From positions 1 to 64,000 of the forward strand of contig NZ_BMRA01000012.1 in NCBI RefSeq assembly GCF_014648395.1: a stretch of 64,000 bases of DNA. The letters are read 5' to 3'. Of this stretch, positions 36,745-44,584 are shown piece by piece; positions within the stretch are counted from its first letter, which is position 1, and every line of letters starts with the position of its first letter. A program made the translations under genes and the position numbers. The stretch is from Micromonospora fulviviridis (GTDB lineage: Bacteria > Actinomycetota > Actinomycetes > Mycobacteriales > Micromonosporaceae). The notes beneath the pieces are model-generated. The model searched no databases. It was not told the DNA's origin and was given only the letters and a program-made list of their open reading frames with translations.

Positions 36745-37752
36745 GTGAGCGTGCAACCCGGTTGGTACGTCGACCCCGCCGACCCCGAGACCCGCCGGTA
36801 CTGGGACGGCGAGGGGTGGATCGGCGCGCCGATCCCGGTCGACGCCACCCCGCCCGACGGACCGCCGCCGCCCGAGCCGGCCCCCGCCGCCGCACCGGCT
36901 CCTGTCACCGCCGCGCCGCACCCGGGCCAGCCGGCCCCGGCGCCGGGCGCGCACCCGGGCGTGCCGGCCCCCGGTCCGTGGTCGGGCCCGCCGGCCGGTG
37001 GCCCGGGCCAGCCGTGGCCGGGGCAGCCGTGGCCGGGGCAGCCGTGGCCGGGGCAGCCCGGGCAGCCGGGGCCGTGGGCGGGCCGACCGGGCCAGCAGGG
37101 GCCGCCGCCGGGCTGGCCGTACCCGGGCTGGCCGGGGCGTCCGCCGACACCGCGCCCGCACGGGCTGCCGCTGGCCTCGTACGGCGCCCGGCTGGTCGCC
37201 CGCCTGATCGACTTCGGCGTGGTGTTCCTGCTCAACGCCGCGGTCAACGGCTGGTTCGTCTGGCGTCTCCTCGGTGAGTGGGCCGCCCCGTGGCAGGAGT
37301 TCGTGCGGCGGGTCGACGTGGGTGACACCACCAACGAGCCGCTGCCGCCCCCCGGCGAGCAGTTCACCGGCCTCCTGGTTGCCATCCTGCTGATCGCCAC
37401 CGCGCTCTGGTTCGCCTACGAGGTGCCCTCGATGGCGGCCCGCGGGCAGACCTTCGGCAAGCGGCTGATGGGCGTCCGCGCGGTGCCGGTCGAGACGGAC
37501 CAGCCGCTCGGCTTCGGCCGGGCCACCCGGCGCTGGAGCACGCTCGGCCTGCCCACCCTGCTCTGGTACTGCTTCGGCTTCGGCCTGCTGCTCCAGTTCG
37601 TCGACGCGGTCTCCCCGCTCTTCGACCAGCCGCTGCGCCAGGCCCTGCACGACAAGCGGGCGCAGACCGTGGTGGTCCAGCTCCCTCGCACCCGGCCCGA
37701 CACCCGTACCGCCCCGCGCGACCGCGCCAACCCCCCGGGAGACACCCCATGA
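36745..37752 (+). CDS. RDD-family membrane protein with DUF2510 and QPWPG repeats
   Basis: 335 residues from GTG 36745. It begins with a DUF2510-type motif (PGWYVDPADPETRRYWDGEG), then a long Pro/Gly/Trp-rich linker containing three identical QPWPG units. The RDD domain follows (SYGARLVARLIDFGVVFLLN, GQTFGKRLMGVRAVPV, LHDKRAQTVVV). The N-terminus should be cytoplasmic. Its stop overlaps the aminotransferase ATG by four bases (37749-37752), indicating one transcript. An upstream in-frame GTG overlaps the first RDD gene but lacks similarity. Confidence 0.87.
   Translation: MSVQPGWYVDPADPETRRYWDGEGWIGAPIPVDATPPDGPPPPEPAPAAAPAPVTAAPHPGQPAPAPGAHPGVPAPGPWSGPPAGGPGQPWPGQPWPGQPWPGQPGQPGPWAGRPGQQGPPPGWPYPGWPGRPPTPRPHGLPLASYGARLVARLIDFGVVFLLNAAVNGWFVWRLLGEWAAPWQEFVRRVDVGDTTNEPLPPPGEQFTGLLVAILLIATALWFAYEVPSMAARGQTFGKRLMGVRAVPVETDQPLGFGRATRRWSTLGLPTLLWYCFGFGLLLQFVDAVSPLFDQPLRQALHDKRAQTVVVQLPRTRPDTRTAPRDRANPPGDTP
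37009..37053 (+). repeat. 15-bp tandem repeat, three identical copies
   Basis: CAGCCGTGGCCGGGG at 37009, 37024 and 37039. Each codes Q-P-W-P-G in the RDD protein linker, with partial copies after it. Identity at the DNA level suggests recent expansion. Confidence 0.85.
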
Positions 37753-38852
37753 CCGACACCGGACGTCACGAGCCTCCGCTGCGGCTCACCCGCGCCGACC
37801 TGGACGCGCTGCCCAACTACGTGCCCGGGCGCAGCCCGGCCGACCTGGCCCGCGAGCTGGGCCTGCCCGAGGCGATCAAGCTGGCCAGCAACGAGGTCCC
37901 GTACGGCCCGCTGCCCGGCGTGGTGGAGGCGGTCGCCGAGGCGGTGGCCGGTTCGCACCGCTACCCGGACATGGGCGTGGTGGCGCTGCGCCAGGCCCTC
38001 GCCGAGCGCTACGGCGTGGACGCCGACCGGATCGCCACCGGCTGCGGCTCGGTGGCGCTGGCCGAGCACCTGGTCCGGGCCACCTGCCTCCCCGGGGACG
38101 AGCTGCTGTACTCGTGGCGGTCCTTCGAGGCGTACCCGATCATCGCGGCGACCAGCGGCGCGACCAGCGTGCGGGTGCCGAACGACGCCGACCACGGCCA
38201 CGACCTGGCCTCGATGGCGGCGGCGGTGACCGACCGGACCCGGATGATCCTGGTCTGCAACCCGAACAACCCGACCGGCACGGCGGTCCGCAAGGCCGAG
38301 CTGGACCGGTTCCTCGACGCGGTGCCGGACGACGTGCTCGTGGTGATCGACGAGGCGTACCGGGAGTTCGTCACCGACCCCGAGGTGCCGGACGGCCTCA
38401 GCTACCTGGACCGGCCGAACGTGGCGGTGCTGCGCACCCTGTCCAAGGCGTGGGGCCTGGCCGGCCTGCGGATCGGCTGGCTGGTCGCCGAGCCGACCGT
38501 GGCCGCCGCGGTGCGCAAGGTGGTCACCCCCTTCTCCACGAGCATGCCGGCGCAGGCGGGCGCGCTGGCGGCGCTGGCCCAGGCCGACGAGGTCGAGCGG
38601 CGTTGCGCGCTGGTCGTCGCCGAGCGGGACCGGGTCACCGAGGCGCTGCGCAAGTTCGTCCCGGACGTGCCGGAGAGCCAGGCCAACTTCGTCTGGCTGC
38701 CGCTGGGCGAGCGGGCCGTCGAGTTCGGCAAGGCGTGCGAGGCGCGCGGTGTGATCGTCCGGCCGTTCCCCGGCGACGGGGTGCGGGTCACCATCGGCAC
38801 GCCGGCCGAGAACGACGCCTTCCTGGCCGCCGCCGAGGCCGCGTTGGCCTGA
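37749..38852 (+). CDS. pat: class II pyridoxal-phosphate aminotransferase (HisC/Pat type)
   Basis: 367 residues. CNPNNPTGTAVRK and VIDEAYREF bind the cofactor ring, and TLSKAWGLAGLRIGW supplies the Schiff-base Lys. The fold is that of histidinol-phosphate aminotransferase, but this short form with FEAYPIIAATSGATSVRVP is usually called aromatic aminotransferase Pat in actinobacteria. Being coupled to a transcript that begins with hppD argues for tyrosine or phenylalanine transamination, yielding 4-hydroxyphenylpyruvate for HppD. A histidine-pathway role cannot be excluded because no other his gene is visible. Ended by a strong terminator. Confidence 0.85.
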   Translation: MTDTGRHEPPLRLTRADLDALPNYVPGRSPADLARELGLPEAIKLASNEVPYGPLPGVVEAVAEAVAGSHRYPDMGVVALRQALAERYGVDADRIATGCGSVALAEHLVRATCLPGDELLYSWRSFEAYPIIAATSGATSVRVPNDADHGHDLASMAAAVTDRTRMILVCNPNNPTGTAVRKAELDRFLDAVPDDVLVVIDEAYREFVTDPEVPDGLSYLDRPNVAVLRTLSKAWGLAGLRIGWLVAEPTVAAAVRKVVTPFSTSMPAQAGALAALAQADEVERRCALVVAERDRVTEALRKFVPDVPESQANFVWLPLGERAVEFGKACEARGVIVRPFPGDGVRVTIGTPAENDAFLAAAEAALA

Positions 38853-38860
38853 CGGCGCAG

Positions 38861-38903
38861 GTCCGGGGCCGGTCCGTCAACCCCCTACGGACCGGCCCCG
38901 GAC
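38861..38903 (+). terminator. strong hairpin terminator after the aminotransferase
   Basis: GTCCGGGGCCGGTCCGT (38861-38877) pairs perfectly with its complement at 38887-38903 around a nine-base loop, nine bases after the stop. Confidence 0.85.
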
Positions 38904-38977
38904 GCCTGGGGTCGTCCGGGCGACCGGCGGTGCGCCGAACCACTCGGAGAATCGTACCATTTGTCCGTTTCTTGGAG

Positions 38978-40231
38978 TCAGGTCGCGGCCAACAGCACCG
39001 GCTCGGCCATCAGGAAGTACCCCTGGTCGTCGTCGTCCGGACGGGCCCGCTCGCGGAGCCGTTCCACCGCCACGTAGCCGTCCGCCGCGTGCGCCCGGCC
39101 CGGCTGCCAGCCGGTCCCGTCGCGGCCGATGTCCATGGCGAACCGGGACCGCTCCGCGCCGGTCAGTGGGTCCAGGGTGATGAGGTCCCGCTTCTCGGTC
39201 AGCAGGTGCACCCGGCCCGGCTCGACCGCCAGGATCCGGACCGGACCCAGGTCGGCGCGGCGCCACAGCTCCTCGCCCGTGCGGGCGGACCGCCCGGTGA
39301 CCACGCCGCCCGCGGTCCCCACCGCCCGCTCGCCGTCCAGCTCGGCGTCCGGGCCGTCCAGGGCGGGGGCGGCCACCGGCTCACCCGCGCCGACGACCAG
39401 CCAGCCGCGGCCGGTCTCGTCGCCGCGCCCCGAGGTACGCAGACCCCGGCAGGCCGAGCGCCCGTCCCGGCAGCCGACCGGGGTCACCACGAGCTGGCCC
39501 GGCGCGTCCGGCGGCCGCCAGCGGGTCCGCACCGCGCCGGTCGCGGCGTCCCGGAACTCGACCGTGGCGGGCCCGGCGCACGAGTCCACCCCGACCAGTT
39601 CCCCGGCGGCCGTGGTGCCCACGTCGGCGCGGCAGCCCCGACCCACCTCGGCCCGCCACAGCCGGCGGCCGTCCGTCAGGGCGTACCCGCCGACCGCGCC
39701 CGGGCCCGCCGCGACCAGCACGGCACGGCCGTCGGCGGCCCGGGTGACGTGCAGGCCCGCCGGGGCCCACACCGTGGCGGCGTAGGTGCGGCGCGGCTTC
39801 GGCACCGCGCCCGGCGCGGGGCCGTCGGCCCGCCAGGCGACCCGCCCGGTACGCGCGTCCAGCGCCACCAGCTTCCCGTCGGACCAGCGGCTCACCACCG
39901 TGGTGCCCTCGGCGAGCACCCCGACGAGCTTCGCCGGCCAGCGGCGGTACGACCAGAACGGGGTGACCCGATGCTTCCCGGAGACCGGCTGGTCGGCGTA
40001 GATCTGGCGGGCGCCCGCGTAGACGCGGAGCCGGCCGTCCACGACCAGCGGCGCCACGGGCAGCCGGCCGATCACCCCGACCGGCGGGGTGGGCGCGGCC
40101 GGGTACGCGCCCCGGGCGACCGTCTCCACCTCGGCGGGCGCGAGGACCCGCAGGACCACGGCAGCCGCCGCCGCGACGGCCAGCACCGTCACGACCGCCA
40201 CCACGATCCGCCGCCCCGAGGGCTTCCCCAT
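38978..40231 (-). CDS. membrane-anchored PQQ-like beta-propeller protein
   Basis: 417 residues. A transmembrane anchor (RRIVVAVVTVLAVAAAAAVV) precedes propeller blades with recurring ALDARTGRVAW, ALTDGRRLW, SARTGEELWRR and LDPLTGAERSR. Two Cys pairs probably form extracytoplasmic disulfides. Same design as the protein at 32655-34079, so they may be paralogues. No catalytic motif is seen. Monocistronic, with the tyrosine-operon terminator converging on it. Confidence 0.72.
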   Translation of the reverse strand: MGKPSGRRIVVAVVTVLAVAAAAAVVLRVLAPAEVETVARGAYPAAPTPPVGVIGRLPVAPLVVDGRLRVYAGARQIYADQPVSGKHRVTPFWSYRRWPAKLVGVLAEGTTVVSRWSDGKLVALDARTGRVAWRADGPAPGAVPKPRRTYAATVWAPAGLHVTRAADGRAVLVAAGPGAVGGYALTDGRRLWRAEVGRGCRADVGTTAAGELVGVDSCAGPATVEFRDAATGAVRTRWRPPDAPGQLVVTPVGCRDGRSACRGLRTSGRGDETGRGWLVVGAGEPVAAPALDGPDAELDGERAVGTAGGVVTGRSARTGEELWRRADLGPVRILAVEPGRVHLLTEKRDLITLDPLTGAERSRFAMDIGRDGTGWQPGRAHAADGYVAVERLRERARPDDDDQGYFLMAEPVLLAAT

Positions 40232-40317
40232 GCCGTACCTCCGCCCGGCACCCTACCCAGCGGCGGCTCCCGGACGCCGCACCGCCCGACCCCGGTCGGG
40301 TCGGCCGGCGGGTCGGC

Positions 40318-40800
40318 TCAGGCGGCCTCGGCGGACCGGGTGGGCCCGACGGCCAGTGCCAGGTCGGCCAGGTCGCGGCGGAGGGCGCCCTCCACCGCCC
40401 GGGCGGCCAGGCCGCCGAGGATCAGGGCGAGCACCCGGCCGTACGGGCGGGTCGGCACCGCCTCGTGCTCGACGGTGACCTCGGTGCAGCCGCGCCGCCG
40501 GCGCTCGACGGCGCGCAGCGTCCAGGTGATCCGGTAGTCGGCGCCCGCGCCCCGCGAGCTGAGCACCAGCCGCGCCGGGGCGGCCGCCTCGACCACCAGG
40601 AACTCCTCCGCCTCGGCGATGCCGTCCGGCCGGACCCGGGTCTCCCGCCAGGCGGTGCCGGGCCCGAGGTCGCCGGGGCTGAGCACCTCGACGTCGCCGA
40701 CCGCGGAGAGCCAGTCGGCCCGCGCCGGGAGGTCGGTGAGGAGCCGCCAGACGTCGACGTCCTGCGCTTCGATGAATGCGGAAACCGTCACCGTCGACAT
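40318..40800 (-). CDS. SRPBCC-family (START-like) protein
   Basis: 160 residues. The N-terminal signature VTVSAFIEAQDVDVWRLLTD is the polyketide-cyclase/dehydrase type, followed by EVLSPGDLGPGTAWRETRV and a long C-terminal helix. The fold makes a deep hydrophobic pocket for lipids or polyketides. No cyclase partner genes are adjacent, so function is open. ATG 40800 follows GGGAGGTGCC, which fixes the start and rules out the upstream in-frame ATG. Confidence 0.82.
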   Translation of the reverse strand: MSTVTVSAFIEAQDVDVWRLLTDLPARADWLSAVGDVEVLSPGDLGPGTAWRETRVRPDGIAEAEEFLVVEAAAPARLVLSSRGAGADYRITWTLRAVERRRRGCTEVTVEHEAVPTRPYGRVLALILGGLAARAVEGALRRDLADLALAVGPTRSAEAA

Positions 40801-40910
40801 GGCACCTCCCGTGTCGTCCACGGTACGGGCCGTGACGGGCTAACGGGAGCCTTGCCGTGACATTTCCACCACCGGTGCCCCGACCGGGGCACCGGGCGTG
40901 CGGCGAGCGG

Positions 40911-41120
40911 TCAGCGGCGGAAGGCGTCACCCCGGATCGCGGCGACGAACGCCGTCCAGCCCGGTGGGCTGACCGCGAGCGCCGGACCCTGTGGGTCCTT
41001 CGAGTCGCGTACGCCCACCACGCCGTGCGCGGCGACCACGTTGGTGGCCACCTCGACGCAGAGGCCCTGATCGTTGGAGCGGCTGCTGGTGCGCCAGACG
41101 GCGCCGGTCAGCTCGGTCAT
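40911..41120 (-). CDS. DUF397-family small protein
   Basis: 69 residues with the whole family pattern: WRTSSRSNDQGLCVEVAT, VGVRDSKDPQGPALAVSP and WTAFVAAIR near the end. ATG 41120 follows GGAAGGACC. Such proteins usually accompany an XRE-type regulator gene, forming a regulator/partner pair in actinomycetes. None is adjacent here, so this copy is an orphan. Confidence 0.9.
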   Translation of the reverse strand: MTELTGAVWRTSSRSNDQGLCVEVATNVVAAHGVVGVRDSKDPQGPALAVSPPGWTAFVAAIRGDAFRR

Positions 41121-41205
41121 CTCGGTCCTTCCTGTTCCACTCGTGTGCGCCCCGGCCCGCACCGCCGGGGCGTACTCAGTCCGCGACGATCAACGGCGAA
41201 GGAAA

Positions 41206-41240
41206 CGTCCCCGGTCGCACAGCGGGTGCGACCGGGGACG
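41206..41240 (-). terminator. hairpin terminator after fahA
   Basis: CGTCCCCGGTCGCAC (41206-41220), loop AGCGG, then the perfect 15-bp complement to 41240. It begins 20 bp past the fahA stop. Confidence 0.85.
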
Positions 41241-41260
41241 GAGAGTGAACAGGGGGCGGG

Positions 41261-42460
41261 TCAGCGGGCCGGGAGGATGCTCCCGGTGACCTCGCCGAGG
41301 GCGATGGTGGTGCCGTCCGGGCCGGGCGCGGTGGCGGTGATCGTCACCGTGTCGCCGTCCTCCAGGAAGGTCCGGGCGGCGCCGTCGGCGAACTTGACCG
41401 GCTCGGTCCCGCCCCAGGTCAGCTCCAGGAACGAACCGACCTGGCCGCGCTCCGGCCCGGAGACGGTGCCGGAGGCGTAGAGGTCGCCGGTCCGCAACGA
41501 CGCCCCGTTCACGGTGAGGTGGGCGAGCTGCTGGGCCGGGGTCCAGTACATGGTGGCGAAGGGCGGCTCGGCGACCCGCTCGCCGTTCCACTCGACCGAC
41601 AGGGTCAGGTCCAGCCCGAGGTGCGGGGTGTCGCGCAGGTAGTCCTGCACCGGCGGGTCCTGGTCGGGGGCGGGGACGAAGGCGTCGGCCAGCGCGTCCA
41701 GCGGGGTGACCCAGGCCGCGACCGAGGTGGCGAAGGACTTGCCCAGGAACGGGCCGAGCGGCTGGTACTCCCAGGCCTGGATGTCCCGGGCGGACCAGTC
41801 GTTGACCAGCACCACACCGAAGACGTGGTCGGCGAAGTCCCCGACGGCGACCCGGTCGCCGAGCCGGCTCGGCACCCCGACCACGAAACCGACCTCGGCC
41901 TCGATGTCCAGCCGGACGGAGGCGCCGGTGGTCGGGCCCTGCGCGGTGGCCCGCTGCCCGGTGGGGCGGACGACCGGGGTGCCGGAGACGACCACGGTGC
42001 CGGCCCGGCCGTGGTAGCCGATCGGCACGTGCTTCCAGTTCGGCAGCAGCGGCGGCTGACCGGGCCGGAAGATCTGCCCGACGTTCGACGCGTGGTGCTC
42101 GGACGAGTAGAAGTCGACGTAGTCGGCGACCTCGAACGGGAGCAGCAGCTCCACCTCGCGCAGCGGCACCAGCAGCGGCTCCACGTCCGGCCGGTACGCC
42201 GCATCGGTGAGCAGCTCGGTGACCCGCTGCCGGACGGCGGTCCACTGCGGACGGCCGAGCGCCATGAAGTCGTTGAGGGTGGGCCGGCCCAGCGCCCCGG
42301 CGGCCAGCACCAGTCCGGCGGCCTCCGCGCCGGCCAGGTCCAGCACGAAGTCGCCGATGCGTACGCCGATCCGTGGCCCGCGGTCGCCCTGCCGGAACAC
42401 GCCGTACGGCAGGTTGCTCACCCCGTACGGGGAACCCGCCGCACCCGTCACCCAACTCAT
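41261..42460 (-). CDS. fahA: fumarylacetoacetase
   Basis: 399 residues. The N-terminal SH3-like domain (PYGVFRQGDRGPRIGVRIGD) and the catalytic FAH domain are complete. YVDFYSSEHHASNVGQIF contains the catalytic His and a metal-binding Asp; DIEAEVGFVVG gives two acidic metal ligands; VLVNDWSARDIQAWEYQPLG and TMYWTPAQQLAH match the animal and bacterial enzymes. It cleaves fumarylacetoacetate to fumarate and acetoacetate, the last step of tyrosine degradation. ATG 42460 follows GAGGA and overlaps the upstream stop as ATGA, so translation is coupled to the unidentified gene at 42457-43323. Confidence 0.96.
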   Translation of the reverse strand: MSWVTGAAGSPYGVSNLPYGVFRQGDRGPRIGVRIGDFVLDLAGAEAAGLVLAAGALGRPTLNDFMALGRPQWTAVRQRVTELLTDAAYRPDVEPLLVPLREVELLLPFEVADYVDFYSSEHHASNVGQIFRPGQPPLLPNWKHVPIGYHGRAGTVVVSGTPVVRPTGQRATAQGPTTGASVRLDIEAEVGFVVGVPSRLGDRVAVGDFADHVFGVVLVNDWSARDIQAWEYQPLGPFLGKSFATSVAAWVTPLDALADAFVPAPDQDPPVQDYLRDTPHLGLDLTLSVEWNGERVAEPPFATMYWTPAQQLAHLTVNGASLRTGDLYASGTVSGPERGQVGSFLELTWGGTEPVKFADGAARTFLEDGDTVTITATAPGPDGTTIALGEVTGSILPAR

Positions 42461-43323
42461 TCCTCGAAGCCCCCGTTCACCAGCCCCAGCCGGATCAGAT
42501 CGGTCAGTGGTTCGGAGATGCTGCACGAGCCGTAGCCGACCCACAGCGGGCGCTCGGCCTCCCGGTGCGACCGGGCCAGCTCGACCACACGGAGCGGGTC
42601 GGTGGCGGCGAGCAGCTCGGCCACCCCGTCCACCTCGGCGCCCCCGGTTGCGGCCAGGGTGGCCGCCAGCACGTTGACGAAGCCGTGGTGGGTGAAGCCC
42701 GTCTCCGGGTCCCGGTGCCGGATCGCGTGGTGCAACCCGGCGGTCAGCTTGAACGGCAGTTCCCGGTCCCGGCAGGCGCAGATCACCGCGGCCAGTTCGA
42801 CCGGGGTCGGGAAGAGCTCGGCGGCCAGCCCGCCGGTGCGGAACTTGGCGGCCACCGGCAGCCCGCCGGCCCGCGCCTCGGCGAGGGCGTCCAGCGCGGC
42901 CATCAGCCCGAAGGTCAGCGGGATCTCCGCGTAGACGGGCGCGCCCCCCAGCTGCCCGGCGAGCTTGATCAGCTCGGTGAGGCCCGGCTGCGGGTCCTCG
43001 CCGCGCTTGGCGACCGGCGCCTCCACCTGGCGGGCGGTGACCCCGTGCGGCGGCAGGAAGGACAGGGCGAAGGGCAGGCCCTCGACGCCGGTGTCGCCGA
43101 TCAGGCCGATCACGAAGCCCTCGGCCGGGTCGACCAGGCCATCCAGCCCGCCGGCCGCGATCGACGAGGCGGGCAGCAGCAGCGGGCCGACCAGGTCGGC
43201 GTACCAGCCGTCACGGTGCCGGCGATGCGCGGTCACCGCGTCCGGCAGCGAGGCGCTGCCGGGCGGGAAGACCGCCGCGTCGTCGACCAGGCCGGCGAGA
43301 AGGCGGGGCACCTGCGTTGACAC
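42457..43323 (-). CDS. unidentified conserved-looking protein of the homogentisate locus
   Basis: 288 residues from GTG 43323, no signal or membrane segment. The order of hydrophobic strands and helices suggests a TIM-barrel-like enzyme. Striking motifs are LVDDAAVFPPGSASLPDAV at the start, AAKFRTGG in the middle, and ELPFKLTAGLHHAIRHRDPE, which look like an active-site Lys/Arg/His set. It is first in a two-gene operon with fahA (ATGA overlap) and divergent from hmgA. No glutathione-dependent maleylacetoacetate isomerase is encoded nearby, and actinobacteria generally lack glutathione. It may supply that isomerisation or remove a by-product. This is inference from context only. Confidence 0.6.
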   Translation of the reverse strand: MSTQVPRLLAGLVDDAAVFPPGSASLPDAVTAHRRHRDGWYADLVGPLLLPASSIAAGGLDGLVDPAEGFVIGLIGDTGVEGLPFALSFLPPHGVTARQVEAPVAKRGEDPQPGLTELIKLAGQLGGAPVYAEIPLTFGLMAALDALAEARAGGLPVAAKFRTGGLAAELFPTPVELAAVICACRDRELPFKLTAGLHHAIRHRDPETGFTHHGFVNVLAATLAATGGAEVDGVAELLAATDPLRVVELARSHREAERPLWVGYGSCSISEPLTDLIRLGLVNGGFEE

Positions 43324-43354
43324 GAGACAAGAATCTACGGGACGCTACAAGGAA

Positions 43355-43380
43355 CGGACAACCGCGTCCGATTATCGGAC
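43355..43380. promoter_or_regulatory. nested palindromes, putative operator for hmgA and the fahA operon
   Basis: GTCCGATTATCGGAC (43366-43380) is a 7-bp perfect inverted repeat with a single central base. CGGAC at 43355-43359 with GTCCG at 43366-43370 makes a second one sharing an arm. The site is in the 94-bp divergent gap, 37 bp before the hmgA ATG. Confidence 0.5.
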
Positions 43381-43417
43381 GTCACCGGCCGGAGAACGGG
43401 ACATATCGGGAGGCGAG

Positions 43418-44584
43418 ATGCCGTACTACCGCAGCGTCGGCGAGGTGCCCCGCAAGCGCCACACCCAGTTCCGCCAGCCCGACGGCACCCTCTACGCCGA
43501 GGAGCTGGTCGGTCAGGAGGGCTTCTCCTCCGACTCGTCGCTGCTCTACCACCGGCACGCGCCCACCGCGATCGTCGCCGCCGAGGAGTTCACCCCGCCC
43601 GTCTTCACCCGGGTGCCCAACCTGCCGCTCAAGCCGCGGCACCTGCGCACCCACAAGCTCGACGGGGCCGGCGCCGACCCGGTGCTCGGCCGGCAGTACC
43701 TGCTCGCCAACGACGACGTGCGGATCGCGTACGTCCTGGCGGACAAGCCGTCGCCGCTGTTCCGGGACGCGACCGGCGACCACTGCCTCTACCTCGAATC
43801 CGGGTCGCTGCGGGTGGAGTCGCCGTTCGGCGTGCTGGAGGCGGTGGCCGGCGACTACGTCGTCATCCCCACCTCGACCATCCACCGCCTCGTGCCCACC
43901 GGCGACGAGCCGACCCGGCTGCTCGCCATCGAGGCCGCCGGCCATGTCGGCCCGCCCAAGCGCTACCTCTCGGTGCGCGGGCAGTTCCTGGAGCACTCGC
44001 CGTACTGCGAGCGGGACGTCCGCGGGCCGGACACGCCGCTGCTGGTCGACGAGACAGACGTCGAGGTGCTGGTCCGGCACCGTCGCGGTTGGACCAGGTA
44101 CGTGTACGCGAACCACCCGTTCGACGTGGTCGGCTGGGACGGGCACATGTACCCGTGGGCCTTCTCCATCCACGACTTCGAGCCGATCACCGGCCGGATC
44201 CACCAGCCGCCGCCCGTGCACCAGACCTTCCAGGGCCCGAACTTCGTGATCTGCTCGTTCGTGCCGCGCAAGGTGGACTACCACCCGGACGCGATCCCGG
44301 TGCCGTACAACCACCACAACGTCGACTCCGACGAGATGCTCTTCTACACCGGCGGCAACTACGAGGCCCGGCGCGGCTCCGGCATCGAGCAGGGCTCGAT
44401 CTCGCTGCACCCCTCGGGCTTCACCCACGGCCCCCAGCCGGGCGCCGCGGAGCGGTCGATCGGGGCGGAGTTCTTCGACGAGCTGGCCGTCATGGTGGAC
44501 ACCTTCCGCCCGCTGGACCTCTGCGACGCCGGGACCGCCTGCGAGGACGACGCGTACGCCTGGACCTGGGCGCGCCGGGCCTAG
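43418..44584 (+). CDS. hmgA: homogentisate 1,2-dioxygenase
   Basis: 388 residues in the bicupin fold. The metal-site region reads PYNHHNVDSDEMLFYTGG, with the later His in SLHPSGFTHGPQPG; WDGHMYPWAFSIHDFEPITG is a family block. It opens homogentisate to maleylacetoacetate with O2 and Fe(II). ATG 43418 follows GGGAGGCGAG. It is divergent from the operon holding fahA, and its substrate is made by HppD. The stop overlaps the converging TPR gene by four bases. Confidence 0.95.
   Translation: MPYYRSVGEVPRKRHTQFRQPDGTLYAEELVGQEGFSSDSSLLYHRHAPTAIVAAEEFTPPVFTRVPNLPLKPRHLRTHKLDGAGADPVLGRQYLLANDDVRIAYVLADKPSPLFRDATGDHCLYLESGSLRVESPFGVLEAVAGDYVVIPTSTIHRLVPTGDEPTRLLAIEAAGHVGPPKRYLSVRGQFLEHSPYCERDVRGPDTPLLVDETDVEVLVRHRRGWTRYVYANHPFDVVGWDGHMYPWAFSIHDFEPITGRIHQPPPVHQTFQGPNFVICSFVPRKVDYHPDAIPVPYNHHNVDSDEMLFYTGGNYEARRGSGIEQGSISLHPSGFTHGPQPGAAERSIGAEFFDELAVMVDTFRPLDLCDAGTACEDDAYAWTWARRA

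Noticed and set aside
37749..38852. Assignment of the aminotransferase as histidine-pathway HisC
   Set aside because: No his genes are adjacent and it is coupled to an hppD transcript, so the aromatic (Pat) role is preferred, though not proven.
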